From the NCBI RefSeq assembly GCF_001507435.1, contig NZ_LMWH01000233.1, positions 1 to 64,000 on the forward strand: a DNA stretch of 64,000 nucleotides. Direction: 5' to 3'. Each line of letters opens with the position of its first letter. Positions within the stretch are counted from its first letter, which is position 1. This stretch comes from Streptomyces sp. NRRL F-5122 (GTDB taxonomy: Bacteria > Actinomycetota > Actinomycetes > Streptomycetales > Streptomycetaceae). The notes beneath the pieces are model-generated. The model was given only the letters and a program-made list of their open reading frames with translations, searched no databases and was not told the origin of the DNA. The position numbers were made by a program, and so were the translations under genes. Shown here one piece after another: positions 17,339 to 24,792 of this stretch.

Positions 17339-17896
17339 ATGTCAACAGGGACACTTCTTGCGATCATCATCCCCGTCGTTGTGGTGATCGCCCTGGTCGC
17401 AGTGACGGCCTCTGCCGTAATACGCCGCCGTCGCCTGCGCGAACGCTTCGGCCCCGAGTATGACCGGACGGTCGAAACCGCTGACAGTCGACGAGCCGCC
17501 GAGCACGAGCTCAGCGCACGGGAGAAGCGTCATGACACGCTGGACATCAAACCGTTGCCCAGCGGCGTGCGGGAGCAGTACGTCCGCAGTTGGACCAGCG
17601 TCCAAGACGAGTTCGTGGACCGCCCCGATGACGCCGTGCATGACGCGGACCGCCTGGTCACCTCTCTGATGCACGAGCGAGGCTACCCGACCGAGGGGTA
17701 CGAGCAGCGCCTCAAGGACCTCTCGGTCGAGCACGGTCACACGTTGGAGCAGTACCGGGCCGCTCACGACATCGAGACGCTCAGCACCGAGCACAAGGCG
17801 ACGACCGAGCAGTTGCGTGGCGCCATGGTGCACTACCGCGAACTCTTCGACGAACTGCTGTCCGACGGCGGCCGACCACGTCATGCGCGGGCCTGA
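17339..17896 (+). CDS. single-pass membrane protein, paralogue of the next gene
   Basis: 185 residues: one N-terminal membrane segment (about 6-29) followed by RRRRLRERFG and an acidic, helical cytoplasmic domain. Residues 81-111 contain W-x-x-V-Q-x-E-F-V-D-x-P-x-x-A-V-x-x-A-D-x-L-V, which recurs in the protein encoded at 17958. Further on, RGYPTEG and SVEHGHTLEQYRAAHD are hallmarks of an actinobacterial hypothetical family I recall, with no assigned function. The N-terminus is set by ATG 17339, directly before the membrane segment. It probably forms an operon with the downstream gene (61-bp gap). Confidence 0.75.
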   Translation: MSTGTLLAIIIPVVVVIALVAVTASAVIRRRRLRERFGPEYDRTVETADSRRAAEHELSAREKRHDTLDIKPLPSGVREQYVRSWTSVQDEFVDRPDDAVHDADRLVTSLMHERGYPTEGYEQRLKDLSVEHGHTLEQYRAAHDIETLSTEHKATTEQLRGAMVHYRELFDELLSDGGRPRHARA

Positions 17897-17957
17897 ACCG
17901 CCCACCGGCCACGACCGGGCGAAGCGGGACCGGCTCGGTGCGACGGACGGAGGAGAC

Positions 17958-18440
17958 ATGGAACACGAACACGTACCCGACCCGGCCGAAGGACTGTCGA
18001 CCGAGGACCTGGCCGAGCCGCGTCGCCGGACCGGACCGCCCGACAGAGAGGTGCGCGACGGCAGGGCCCCCGCATTTCCCGGCGAGAGCACGGCACCCGG
18101 GGCGATGGCGGCCACGGGCCAACCCACCGGGACACCGGACCGAGCGACGGCGGCGTCGGCGGGCGCCGAAACACCTCCGCTGCTCGCGACGGACGAGGAG
18201 GAGGGCTTCCGCGCTCGCTGGCAGAGGGTCCAGAACGAATTCGTCGACGATCCACGCGACGCCGTGAACACGGCCGACGCGCTGGTCGCCGACGTCATGC
18301 GGCAACTGGCGACCACGTTCGCCGAGCACAAGCAAGAGCTGGAAGGACAGTGGAACCGAGGCGAACAGGCCGACACCGAGGACCTGCGGGTGGCGCTGCA
18401 GCAGTACCGCTCGTTCTTCAACCGTCTGCTCAGCACGTGA
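17958..18440 (+). CDS. soluble paralogue of the preceding membrane protein
   Basis: 160 residues. The first ~75 are Pro/Thr/Ala-rich and probably disordered. Residues 84-114 repeat the motif of the previous protein (RWQRVQNEFVDDPRDAVNTA...ADALV), and helical sequence follows to QQYRSFFNRLLST, matching the MVHYRELFDELLS end of the membrane paralogue. There is no membrane segment. ATG 17958 follows GGAGGA at 17949-17954. The pair appears to be a tandem duplication in which one copy is membrane anchored and the other is not; they may interact. Function unknown. Confidence 0.75.
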   Translation: MEHEHVPDPAEGLSTEDLAEPRRRTGPPDREVRDGRAPAFPGESTAPGAMAATGQPTGTPDRATAASAGAETPPLLATDEEEGFRARWQRVQNEFVDDPRDAVNTADALVADVMRQLATTFAEHKQELEGQWNRGEQADTEDLRVALQQYRSFFNRLLST

Positions 18441-18472
18441 ACCACCAACAGCCGGTCGGCGGGGCGGGCCGG

Positions 18473-19342
18473 TCATGCGATTCCGGTGCCGCGCGTCAGC
18501 AGTAGCGCCACGTCCACCACCGCCACGGCGACCGCCGCGGCGAACGCCGTTCGCTGCCACCGGCGTCCGAGCACCGTGCCCGTCACCGCGACCGCGCCGG
18601 CCGCCGCGAGTGCCACCGTTCCCCATCTGCCGGGCGGTCCTGCGGGCGCCAGCGCCAGAACAGCGGACGCCGCCGCGAGCGGAACCGGCAGCAGCAGCCG
18701 CACACCGTCCGGGCCCAACCGGTGCGGAAATCCCCGCACACCCGTCGCCAGGTCCCCGGGGATGTCCGGCAGCACATCGCCCAGATGGGCGCCGACCCCC
18801 AGGAGCGCCCCGGCCGTGACGACCCACCAGGCCGGCCAGGGCTGCCCCGGCAGCCCCAACGCCACGAACGCCGGGAGCGCGGCGAAACCCACCGCGTACG
18901 GCACCCAGGACCATGCCGTCGCCTTGAGCCGCAGGTCGTACGCCCAGGCCGCCGCCACTCCCACCAGATGAACGACGCCCGCCCACAGGCCGCAGGCGAA
19001 CGACAGCGGCACGCACAGCGCCAGCGCGGCGTAGGCGGCCACCCACACCTCCGTCACACTCACCGTGGCGTCGACGACAGGTTTGCCCCGGCGGCCGGCA
19101 GCGATGTCCCGGCGTGCGTCGAAAGCGTCGTTGCACCAGCCGACGGACAGTTGCCCGCTCAGAACGGCGGCGGTGGTCAGCACACTGCGCGTGGCGCCCT
19201 GGCCGGCGGTCACGGCCAGCGCGGCCGTCAACGCGGTGACCGCCACGACAGGCCCGGGGTGGCACGCCCCTGCCAGGCCGCCGACCCGACCGGCCCACAC
19301 CGCGGCCGTGCCGCCGTCCGTCGAGCGCTCAGGAGTGCTCAC
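18473..19342 (-). CDS. UbiA-family prenyltransferase
   Basis: 289-residue membrane protein with about eight segments and both Asp-rich motifs of the UbiA family: NDAFDARRD at residues 71-79 and DVLPDIPGD at 189-197. These bind Mg2+ and a prenyl diphosphate, so it should attach a polyprenyl chain to an aromatic acceptor. GTG 19342 is chosen because the longer upstream reading is not conserved-looking. It diverges from the type III PKS operon across a 148-bp gap, which makes a polyketide-derived phenol or quinone a plausible acceptor. A role in primary quinone synthesis cannot be excluded. Confidence 0.88.
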   Translation of the reverse strand: MSTPERSTDGGTAAVWAGRVGGLAGACHPGPVVAVTALTAALAVTAGQGATRSVLTTAAVLSGQLSVGWCNDAFDARRDIAAGRRGKPVVDATVSVTEVWVAAYAALALCVPLSFACGLWAGVVHLVGVAAAWAYDLRLKATAWSWVPYAVGFAALPAFVALGLPGQPWPAWWVVTAGALLGVGAHLGDVLPDIPGDLATGVRGFPHRLGPDGVRLLLPVPLAAASAVLALAPAGPPGRWGTVALAAAGAVAVTGTVLGRRWQRTAFAAAVAVAVVDVALLLTRGTGIA

Positions 19343-19490
19343 CGGGCCGATCGTAGGCGTCCCGGCGCCCACCCGGCTCAAGCACGCGCCCGGGGCGAGC
19401 GGCCGGACGGGCGATCCATGGTGCCGAAGCCCTGGTCCGGGGAACACGTGCAGAGCAACTCACCCCAGTCGACAGCCGCACAGGAACCAC

Positions 19491-20549
19491 ATGACGCGGA
19501 TCGCCGCCGTTCACGGTGCCCTTGCACCCCACCGCCACAGCCAGTCCGAGATCACCGACATGGTCGCCCGCACCTGCCTGCCCGAGGACGGCGACCGCCG
19601 GGTCCTGGACCGGCTGCACCGCAGCACGAGGGTCGGCTCGCGCCATATGACGCTGCCGCTGGAACGGTACGGAACGCTGGACGGATTCGGCGCCGCCAAC
19701 AACGTCTTCATCACCGCGGCCACCGACCTGGGTGCCAAGGCGGTGAGAGCCGTACTGCGGACGGCCGGTCTCACCGCAGCCGATGTCGACCTGCTGATCT
19801 TCACTTCGGTCACCGGCATCGCCACCCCCTCGATCGACGCACGGCTGGTGGGCCGCCTCGGACTGCGGCCGGACGTCCACCGACTGCCGCTCTTCGGCCT
19901 GGGCTGCGCCGGTGGCGCCGCCGGCCTGGCCCGAATGCACGACTACCTGCTGGGCCGTCCCGGCCATGTGGCGGTGCTGCTGTCGGTCGAACTGTGCTCG
20001 CTCACCTTCCAGCGCGACGACGCCTCCATGGCCAACCTGGTCGCCACCGGGCTGTTCGGCGACGGCGCCGCCGCAGTCATCGCCTACGGCGCGGATCACC
20101 CGAACGCGACCCTCGGCCCGACGATCGTGGACACCCGCAGCCACCTGTATCCGGACACCGGGCACGTCATGGGGTGGGACATCAGGAGCTCCGGTTTTCA
20201 GGTCGTCCTCGATCCGGGGCTTCCCGACCTGGTACGCCGCTACCTCGCCGACGACGTCGAGGGATTCCTCGGCGACCACGGCCTGAAGCCGAAGGACGTC
20301 ACCGCCTGGGTGTGCCACCCCGGCGGCCCCAAGGTCCTCGGGGCCGTGGCCGAGGCCCTCGACCTGAGCGCCGACGCACTTGATGTGACATGGCGTCACC
20401 TGGCCGACGTGGGCAACCTGTCCTCGTCGTCGGTGCTCCACGTGCTGAGCGACACCCTGGCCGAGCGCCGCCCGCCGCCCGGCACCCCTGGCCTGCTGCT
20501 GGCGATGGGGCCCGGCTTCGCCTGCGAACTCGTCCTGCTGCGCTGGTAG
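19491..20549 (+). CDS. type III polyketide synthase (chalcone/stilbene synthase family)
   Basis: 352 residues with the complete thiolase-fold triad: C139 in FGLGCAGGAAGL, H276 in VCHPGGPKVL and N309 in DVGNLSSSSVL. VTGIATPSIDARL and HVMGWDI are typical of bacterial alkylpyrone/alkylresorcinol synthases rather than of RppA. It condenses malonyl-type extenders on a CoA starter, probably a fatty acyl. The ATG at 19491 is preceded by AGGA. It is the first gene of a three-gene operon with a methyltransferase and a flavin hydroxylase, the order of S. griseus srsA-srsB-srsC. The starter and ring type need biochemical proof. Confidence 0.92.
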   Translation: MTRIAAVHGALAPHRHSQSEITDMVARTCLPEDGDRRVLDRLHRSTRVGSRHMTLPLERYGTLDGFGAANNVFITAATDLGAKAVRAVLRTAGLTAADVDLLIFTSVTGIATPSIDARLVGRLGLRPDVHRLPLFGLGCAGGAAGLARMHDYLLGRPGHVAVLLSVELCSLTFQRDDASMANLVATGLFGDGAAAVIAYGADHPNATLGPTIVDTRSHLYPDTGHVMGWDIRSSGFQVVLDPGLPDLVRRYLADDVEGFLGDHGLKPKDVTAWVCHPGGPKVLGAVAEALDLSADALDVTWRHLADVGNLSSSSVLHVLSDTLAERRPPPGTPGLLLAMGPGFACELVLLRW

Positions 20550-20578
20550 TTCCGAACCCGACGAAGGACACAGGACCC

Positions 20579-21109
20579 ATGATCTGGTACGGACTGCTGG
20601 TGGCCGCCGTCGCCGGCGAGCGTGTGGCCGAGCTCGTCATCGCCCGCCGCAACCAACGGTGGAGCACGGCCCGCGGCGCGATCGTGGCCGGACAAGGTCA
20701 CTATCCCGCGATGGTCGCCCTTCATACCGGCCTGCTGGTCGCCTGTCCTGCCGAGTCCTGGCTGCTGGACCGGCCCTTCGTCCCTGCCCTGGCCTGGCCG
20801 ATGCTGGCCGTGCTGGTGTGCGCCCAGGCACTGCGGTGGTGGTGCATCCACGCACTGGGACCCCGTTGGAACACCCGGGTGATGGTCGTACCCGGCCTGC
20901 CGCTGGTGACCAGCGGTCCCTATCGGTGGCGGTGGCTGCGACACCCGAACTATGCGGCCGTCGTCGCGGAGGGCCTGGCCCTGCCGCTGGTGCACACCGC
21001 CTGGGTCACCGCCGCCCTTTTCACCTCGCTCGACGCGGCCCTGCTCACCGTGCGTATCCGCTGCGAGAACCGGGCGCTCGCCGCCACGACCGGGCCGGCG
21101 CCGGCGTGA
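20579..21109 (+). CDS. isoprenylcysteine-carboxyl-methyltransferase-like membrane methyltransferase (SrsB type)
   Basis: 176 residues with four to five membrane segments and the ICMT-family signature VTSGPYRWRWLRHPNY at about 117-132, which contributes to S-adenosylmethionine binding. In srs operons the homologous protein O-methylates the alkylresorcinol made by the PKS. ATG 20579 is 29 bp after the PKS stop, and its own stop overlaps the GTG of the flavoprotein gene (GTGA), so all three are probably cotranscribed. I assign the SrsB-like role by synteny. Confidence 0.85.
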   Translation: MIWYGLLVAAVAGERVAELVIARRNQRWSTARGAIVAGQGHYPAMVALHTGLLVACPAESWLLDRPFVPALAWPMLAVLVCAQALRWWCIHALGPRWNTRVMVVPGLPLVTSGPYRWRWLRHPNYAAVVAEGLALPLVHTAWVTAALFTSLDAALLTVRIRCENRALAATTGPAPA

Positions 21110-22119
21110 TCGACGTCCTGGTGGCCGGCGGCGGACCCGCCGGGCTGGCCGCCGCCATCCATGCCGCGCTCGCCGGCCTGGAGGCGGTCGTCATCGAACC
21201 CCGGACCGCGCCTGTGGACAAGGCCTGCGGGGAAGGGGTCATGCCCGGTGGTGTCGCCGCGCTGCGGACGCTGGGCGTCGAGGTCACCGGCCGCGAACTG
21301 CGCGGCATCCGTTACCTGGAGGGCACCACGTGCGCCGAGGCGGCCTTCCGCGGGCGAAGCGGTCTGGGAATCCGGCGTACGGCGCTGCACTCCGCACTGC
21401 AGCAGCGGGCGCTCGGCCTCGGTGTGCGCGTGCTGCCGGGCAAGGTCGCCGAGGTACACCAGAGCGCAGACACGGTGACCGCCGCCGGAACCACGGCTCG
21501 TTGGCTGATCGCCGCCGACGGCCTGCACTCCCCGGTGCGCCGCGGCCTGGGACTGGAACTGCCGGCCCGCCCCCACGGCCGCTACGGACTGCGCCGGCAC
21601 TATCGCGTCGAGCCGTGGACGAACTTCGTGGAGGTCCATTGGGCCAGGCACGGCGAGGCCTATGTGACACCGGTCGACGACGACCTGGTGGGCGTGGCGG
21701 TTCTCAGCCGCACCCGTCGCGGCTACGACGGGCACCTGGCGGCCTTCCCGGCCCTCACCGCCTCGCTGCGCGGCCCGGCCGCGACGGAGGTTCGCGGCGC
21801 CGGACCGTTGCGGCAACGGGTGCGGCGCAGAACCGCCGGTCGTGTACTGCTCGTCGGCGACGCCGCGGGCTACCTCGACGCCCTGACCGGCGAGGGAATC
21901 GCCCTCGCGCTGGCGACTGCCGGGGCCGCCGTCCGCTGCCTGGTCGCCGGGCGACCGCTCGACTACGAGCGTGCCTGGGCCCGGCTGACACGGCGCCACC
22001 GGATGCTGACCGGTGCCCTGCTGGCCGCGAGCCGCCGTCCCGGCACCGGCCGCCTGATCGTCCCCGCAGCGTCCTGGATGCCTCCGGTGTTCTCAGCCGC
22101 GGTCCACGCACTGCAGTAG
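21106..22119 (+). CDS. FAD-dependent monooxygenase/oxidoreductase (SrsC-like)
   Basis: 337 residues. The Rossmann FAD motif VAGGGPAGLAAA starts at residue 5, a conserved CGEGVMPGGV segment follows, and the second FAD motif is LLVGDAAGYLDALTGEGI at about 247-264. This is the geranylgeranyl-reductase/aromatic-hydroxylase group. As the third gene of an srsABC-like operon it is expected to hydroxylate the methylated alkylresorcinol, giving a quinone. It starts at GTG 21106 inside the stop of the methyltransferase. An alternative, suggested by the divergent UbiA gene, is reduction of a prenyl chain. Confidence 0.88.
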   Translation: MIDVLVAGGGPAGLAAAIHAALAGLEAVVIEPRTAPVDKACGEGVMPGGVAALRTLGVEVTGRELRGIRYLEGTTCAEAAFRGRSGLGIRRTALHSALQQRALGLGVRVLPGKVAEVHQSADTVTAAGTTARWLIAADGLHSPVRRGLGLELPARPHGRYGLRRHYRVEPWTNFVEVHWARHGEAYVTPVDDDLVGVAVLSRTRRGYDGHLAAFPALTASLRGPAATEVRGAGPLRQRVRRRTAGRVLLVGDAAGYLDALTGEGIALALATAGAAVRCLVAGRPLDYERAWARLTRRHRMLTGALLAASRRPGTGRLIVPAASWMPPVFSAAVHALQ

Positions 22120-22404
22120 CGGCCCGGCCGAGTACCAACGAGTACCGCATCTTCGGTGCGCAGGAGAAACGACCGACGGCCCCGGCCCCGGCACGAACCC
22201 CGACACGCCCTCGGCCGGGTGACGGCGTCCGGCATCGTCACTCCGGCGGTCCGAGCTCGGCCGACACCCGCTCAGTGGGGCGTCGCGGACTCGACGAGCA
22301 GGAAAGCCCCCGTCAGCCGCGGCGCCGACGCCGGACACCGGCACCCACGCGCCGAACGGCATGACAAGCTGTGCTTACCATCTGCCCGAACCCAGGAGGT
22401 CACC

Positions 22405-22647
22405 ATGACTGCAGAGTCTCCACGTCAGGAAGGTTCGGAGCCGGCTGACACCGAAAGCCCCGAGCCGGATGCCGAAGGGCACGGCCAGGACGAACTGAAG
22501 GACAAGTTCCGCGAGGCCCTGGCGCGTAAGCGCGGCATGCAGGCCAAGGCCGCGGCTCTCGCAGCGAACACCAACGCGTCGAAGGTCCGCGGCGCGCACG
22601 GCCCGGCCGCGAGCCAGCGCTCGTTCCGGCGAAAGAGCGGGGGCTGA
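22405..22647 (+). CDS. DUF5302-family small protein
   Basis: 80 residues, acidic at the N-terminus and basic at the C-terminus. The core DELKDKFREALARKRG and the end RSFRRKSGG are characteristic of the short actinobacterial DUF5302 family of unknown function. It has a strong ribosome site (AGGAGG at 22394-22399) and ATG 22405. It is monocistronic, with a hairpin following. The 285 bp before it contain no other gene I can support. Confidence 0.85.
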   Translation: MTAESPRQEGSEPADTESPEPDAEGHGQDELKDKFREALARKRGMQAKAAALAANTNASKVRGAHGPAASQRSFRRKSGG

Positions 22648-22699
22648 CCTCACACCTGTCCGGGACCCTGCCGGGTGACGGAGGCAACCGTCTCCTTCG

Positions 22700-22727
22700 G
22701 TACCTCTCCGCGTCAGCGGGGAGGTAC
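22700..22727. terminator. hairpin between convergent DUF5302 and serine hydrolase genes
   Basis: Arms GTACCTCTCCGC and GCGGGGAGGTAC (one G-T wobble) around GTCA: a 12-bp stem with a 4-nt loop, 52 bp past the DUF5302 stop. Confidence 0.65.
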
Positions 22728-22837
22728 ACCCTGGCAGCCGCGGTCCCGGTCGGCTACCCGGCCGCCCGTGCCCGATGGACCGGCTCTTCCCGATCCCGCG
22801 CGGTACCCCGGCCGTCGCCTCGTGATGGTCGTGGCTT

Positions 22838-23878
22838 TCAGTCGGCCCGAGAGGGCAGCTGCGCGGCGGCGGTGTGGAACGCACGCCGTACGGCGGTGAT
22901 TCCGTCACCGTCCCGGGTCGGGTGCACACGGTTGGTCAGGAGCACGGCATAGCGCCGCGTCGCGGGGTCGACCCAGAGGCTGGTACCGGTGAATCCCGTG
23001 TGGCCGTACGAGTCCGGGCCGAATGCGGTGCCGACGGGCGACCCGATCGGATCCTGGCCCTGCCACGCGAGCGCGCGCCGCAGCGCCAGGCCGTTCGTAT
23101 GGGCGGCGGTCATCAGGGCGTACGTCTCAGGGCGCAGCAGTCCCCGGCCGCCGGCGGCGAGTGCGGCGCCGAGCAGTTCCATGTCCTGGAGCGGTGCGAA
23201 AAGGCCCGCGTGACCGCCGACGCCACCGAGCACGACCGCGTTCTCGTCGTGGACCTCCCCGACGACAAGGCGGCCACGCCAAGGGCAGTCCTCCGTGGCC
23301 ACTGCCCGCGCGCGACGCGCGGCGTCGGGGCGAAAGACCGTGTGCTTCATGCCGAGCGGCGCGGTCACCAGGTGTTCCACCAGCACATCCAGTGGTTGTC
23401 CGGTCACGGCCTCCGCGATCGAGCCGAGGATGATGAAGCCCTGCGAGGAGTACTGGACGCGGGTGCCCGGCTCCGCCGTCAAGGGCAGCAGGCGTACGGC
23501 CTCGAGCAGCGAGGCGCGAGTGGGATGGTCGCGGTAGAGCGGTACCTGCCCGGGGATGCCCGAGGTGTGGGTCAGTAGTTCACGTACCGTCAGATCCGCT
23601 TTGTCGCCGTCGCGATATCCCGGCAGATGCGCGCCCACGGTGTCGTCGAGCGTCAGGGTGCCGCGCTCGACGAGCGCCATGACCGCGAGGCCGACGATCG
23701 GTTTTGTCACCGAGGCGAGATCCCACAGCTCACCGCCGTCCAGCGCCTGCCCGCCCCAGCTGCGGGTGCCGGTCCAGCCCCGGTCCAGCGGCCCCTCCGC
23801 GCCACCGACGGACCAGGCCGCACCCGAGTAGACATGCCGCTCGCGTCCGGTGGCGAGCAGTTCGGCCAGTGCGCTCAT
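22838..23878 (-). CDS. beta-lactamase/DD-peptidase-fold serine hydrolase
   Basis: 346 residues. The class C/esterase motif S56-x-x-K59 lies in DLASVTKPIVG, and the second motif YSS (143-145) in VQYSSQGFIILG. A HTGFTGTSLWVDP segment near residue 285 takes the place of the KTG box. There is no signal peptide, so it probably acts in the cytoplasm as an amidase, esterase or D-aminopeptidase rather than as resistance beta-lactamase. The ATG overlaps the IclR gene stop (ATGA), so it is cotranscribed with that regulator and diverges from the ABC importer it probably serves. Confidence 0.88.
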   Translation of the reverse strand: MSALAELLATGRERHVYSGAAWSVGGAEGPLDRGWTGTRSWGGQALDGGELWDLASVTKPIVGLAVMALVERGTLTLDDTVGAHLPGYRDGDKADLTVRELLTHTSGIPGQVPLYRDHPTRASLLEAVRLLPLTAEPGTRVQYSSQGFIILGSIAEAVTGQPLDVLVEHLVTAPLGMKHTVFRPDAARRARAVATEDCPWRGRLVVGEVHDENAVVLGGVGGHAGLFAPLQDMELLGAALAAGGRGLLRPETYALMTAAHTNGLALRRALAWQGQDPIGSPVGTAFGPDSYGHTGFTGTSLWVDPATRRYAVLLTNRVHPTRDGDGITAVRRAFHTAAAQLPSRAD

Positions 23879-24711
23879 TCCCGCTCTCCCCGCGAGGTCG
23901 TGTCCACCACGCCCAGAATCGGTGTGCGCGCACCGAGACCGGAGGAGACCGTGCGGGCGGCGGCACGCACCATCGGCCCGAACACCTCCACGCTGTCCGG
24001 GGCCATGGTGAAGGTCAGGCCCGAGATGCCGATCGCGCCCACGACCCGGCCGTCCCCGTTGAGGACGGGTGCCGCCACCGACCGCACGTCCGGCTCGTCG
24101 TACTCGTCCTCGACGGCGTAGCCGTTCAAGGCCGCGTCCACGAGGAGTTCATGAAGCGCGGCGGGATCGGTGAGTGTGTGCGGGGTCCGGGCTTCGAGCG
24201 GTGCTGAGCGCAGAACGGCATCGGCTTCATGGTCGGAGAGCACGGAGAGCATGGCGAGCCCCACGCCGCAGGCGTACAGCGGCGTACGGCGGCCGGGCCG
24301 GGCGCTCATCCGGTACTCACGTGCCGGCTCCGACTGCTCCAGGTACACCGCCTCGGACGCGTGCCGTACGGCATACAGCGCCACATGTCCGGTGCGCCGG
24401 CGCAGGTCGGCGAGGACGGGCCGGGCGAGTTCGAGGGCGCGGCCGTCATTGAGGGCGGCTGCGGCAAGACCCAGCAGCCGGGGACCCGAGCGGTAACTGC
24501 CCCCTTCCGCGGGTTCGGCGAAACCGTGGTCCGCCATCGTCCGCAGCAGCCGGTGGACCGTCGGTTTGGTGAGCCCGGTGCGCCGTGCGATCTCGCCCAG
24601 CCGGTGGGGACCACCGGGCTCGACGAGTGCTTCGAGCACCTCCATCGCCTTGTCGACAGGACCCTTCACCGGTTCGGGTTCGACCGATCGACTGTTGACC
24701 GCCTTCGCCAT
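23875..24711 (-). CDS. IclR-family transcriptional regulator
   Basis: 278 residues. A winged helix-turn-helix spans about 20-80 (KAMEVLEAL, RRTGLTKPTVHRLLRTM). A GAF-like IclR effector domain follows, with the typical VGAIGISGLTF strand and two Arg-flanked ligand-site segments. IclR proteins usually control a divergent catabolic operon in response to a small acid or sugar acid. Here the divergent genes are the dipeptide-type ABC importer, and two inverted repeats lie between. ATG 24711 is chosen over ATG 24741 because the latter would sit inside the upstream repeat. It is coupled to the serine hydrolase gene. Confidence 0.92.
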   Translation of the reverse strand: MAKAVNSRSVEPEPVKGPVDKAMEVLEALVEPGGPHRLGEIARRTGLTKPTVHRLLRTMADHGFAEPAEGGSYRSGPRLLGLAAAALNDGRALELARPVLADLRRRTGHVALYAVRHASEAVYLEQSEPAREYRMSARPGRRTPLYACGVGLAMLSVLSDHEADAVLRSAPLEARTPHTLTDPAALHELLVDAALNGYAVEDEYDEPDVRSVAAPVLNGDGRVVGAIGISGLTFTMAPDSVEVFGPMVRAAARTVSSGLGARTPILGVVDTTSRGERE

Positions 24712-24735
24712 GTCGCTTAGTTTAGCGCAACCGCA

Positions 24736-24772
24736 TTCCATCTGACGGAACGGATGTGTTGTTCAATGGAAC
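24736..24772. promoter_or_regulatory. paired inverted repeats, candidate IclR operator
   Basis: Site 1 is TTCCATCTGACGGAA (24736-24750), a 6-bp arm inverted repeat with one transition. Site 2 is GTTCAATGGAAC (24761-24772). Both share TTC..GAA half-sites, and their centres are about 23.5 bp apart, near two helical turns. They lie between the regulator start and the importer start, which is where an IclR protein controlling both directions would bind. Confidence 0.55.
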
Positions 24773-24792
24773 GAATACGTCAGAGGCGCATC

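Noticed and set aside
22838..23878. Resistance beta-lactamase
   Set aside because: The SxxK and YSS motifs fit the fold, but there is no signal peptide and no clear KTG box. The operon partner is an IclR regulator of a catabolic island, so a metabolic hydrolase is more likely.
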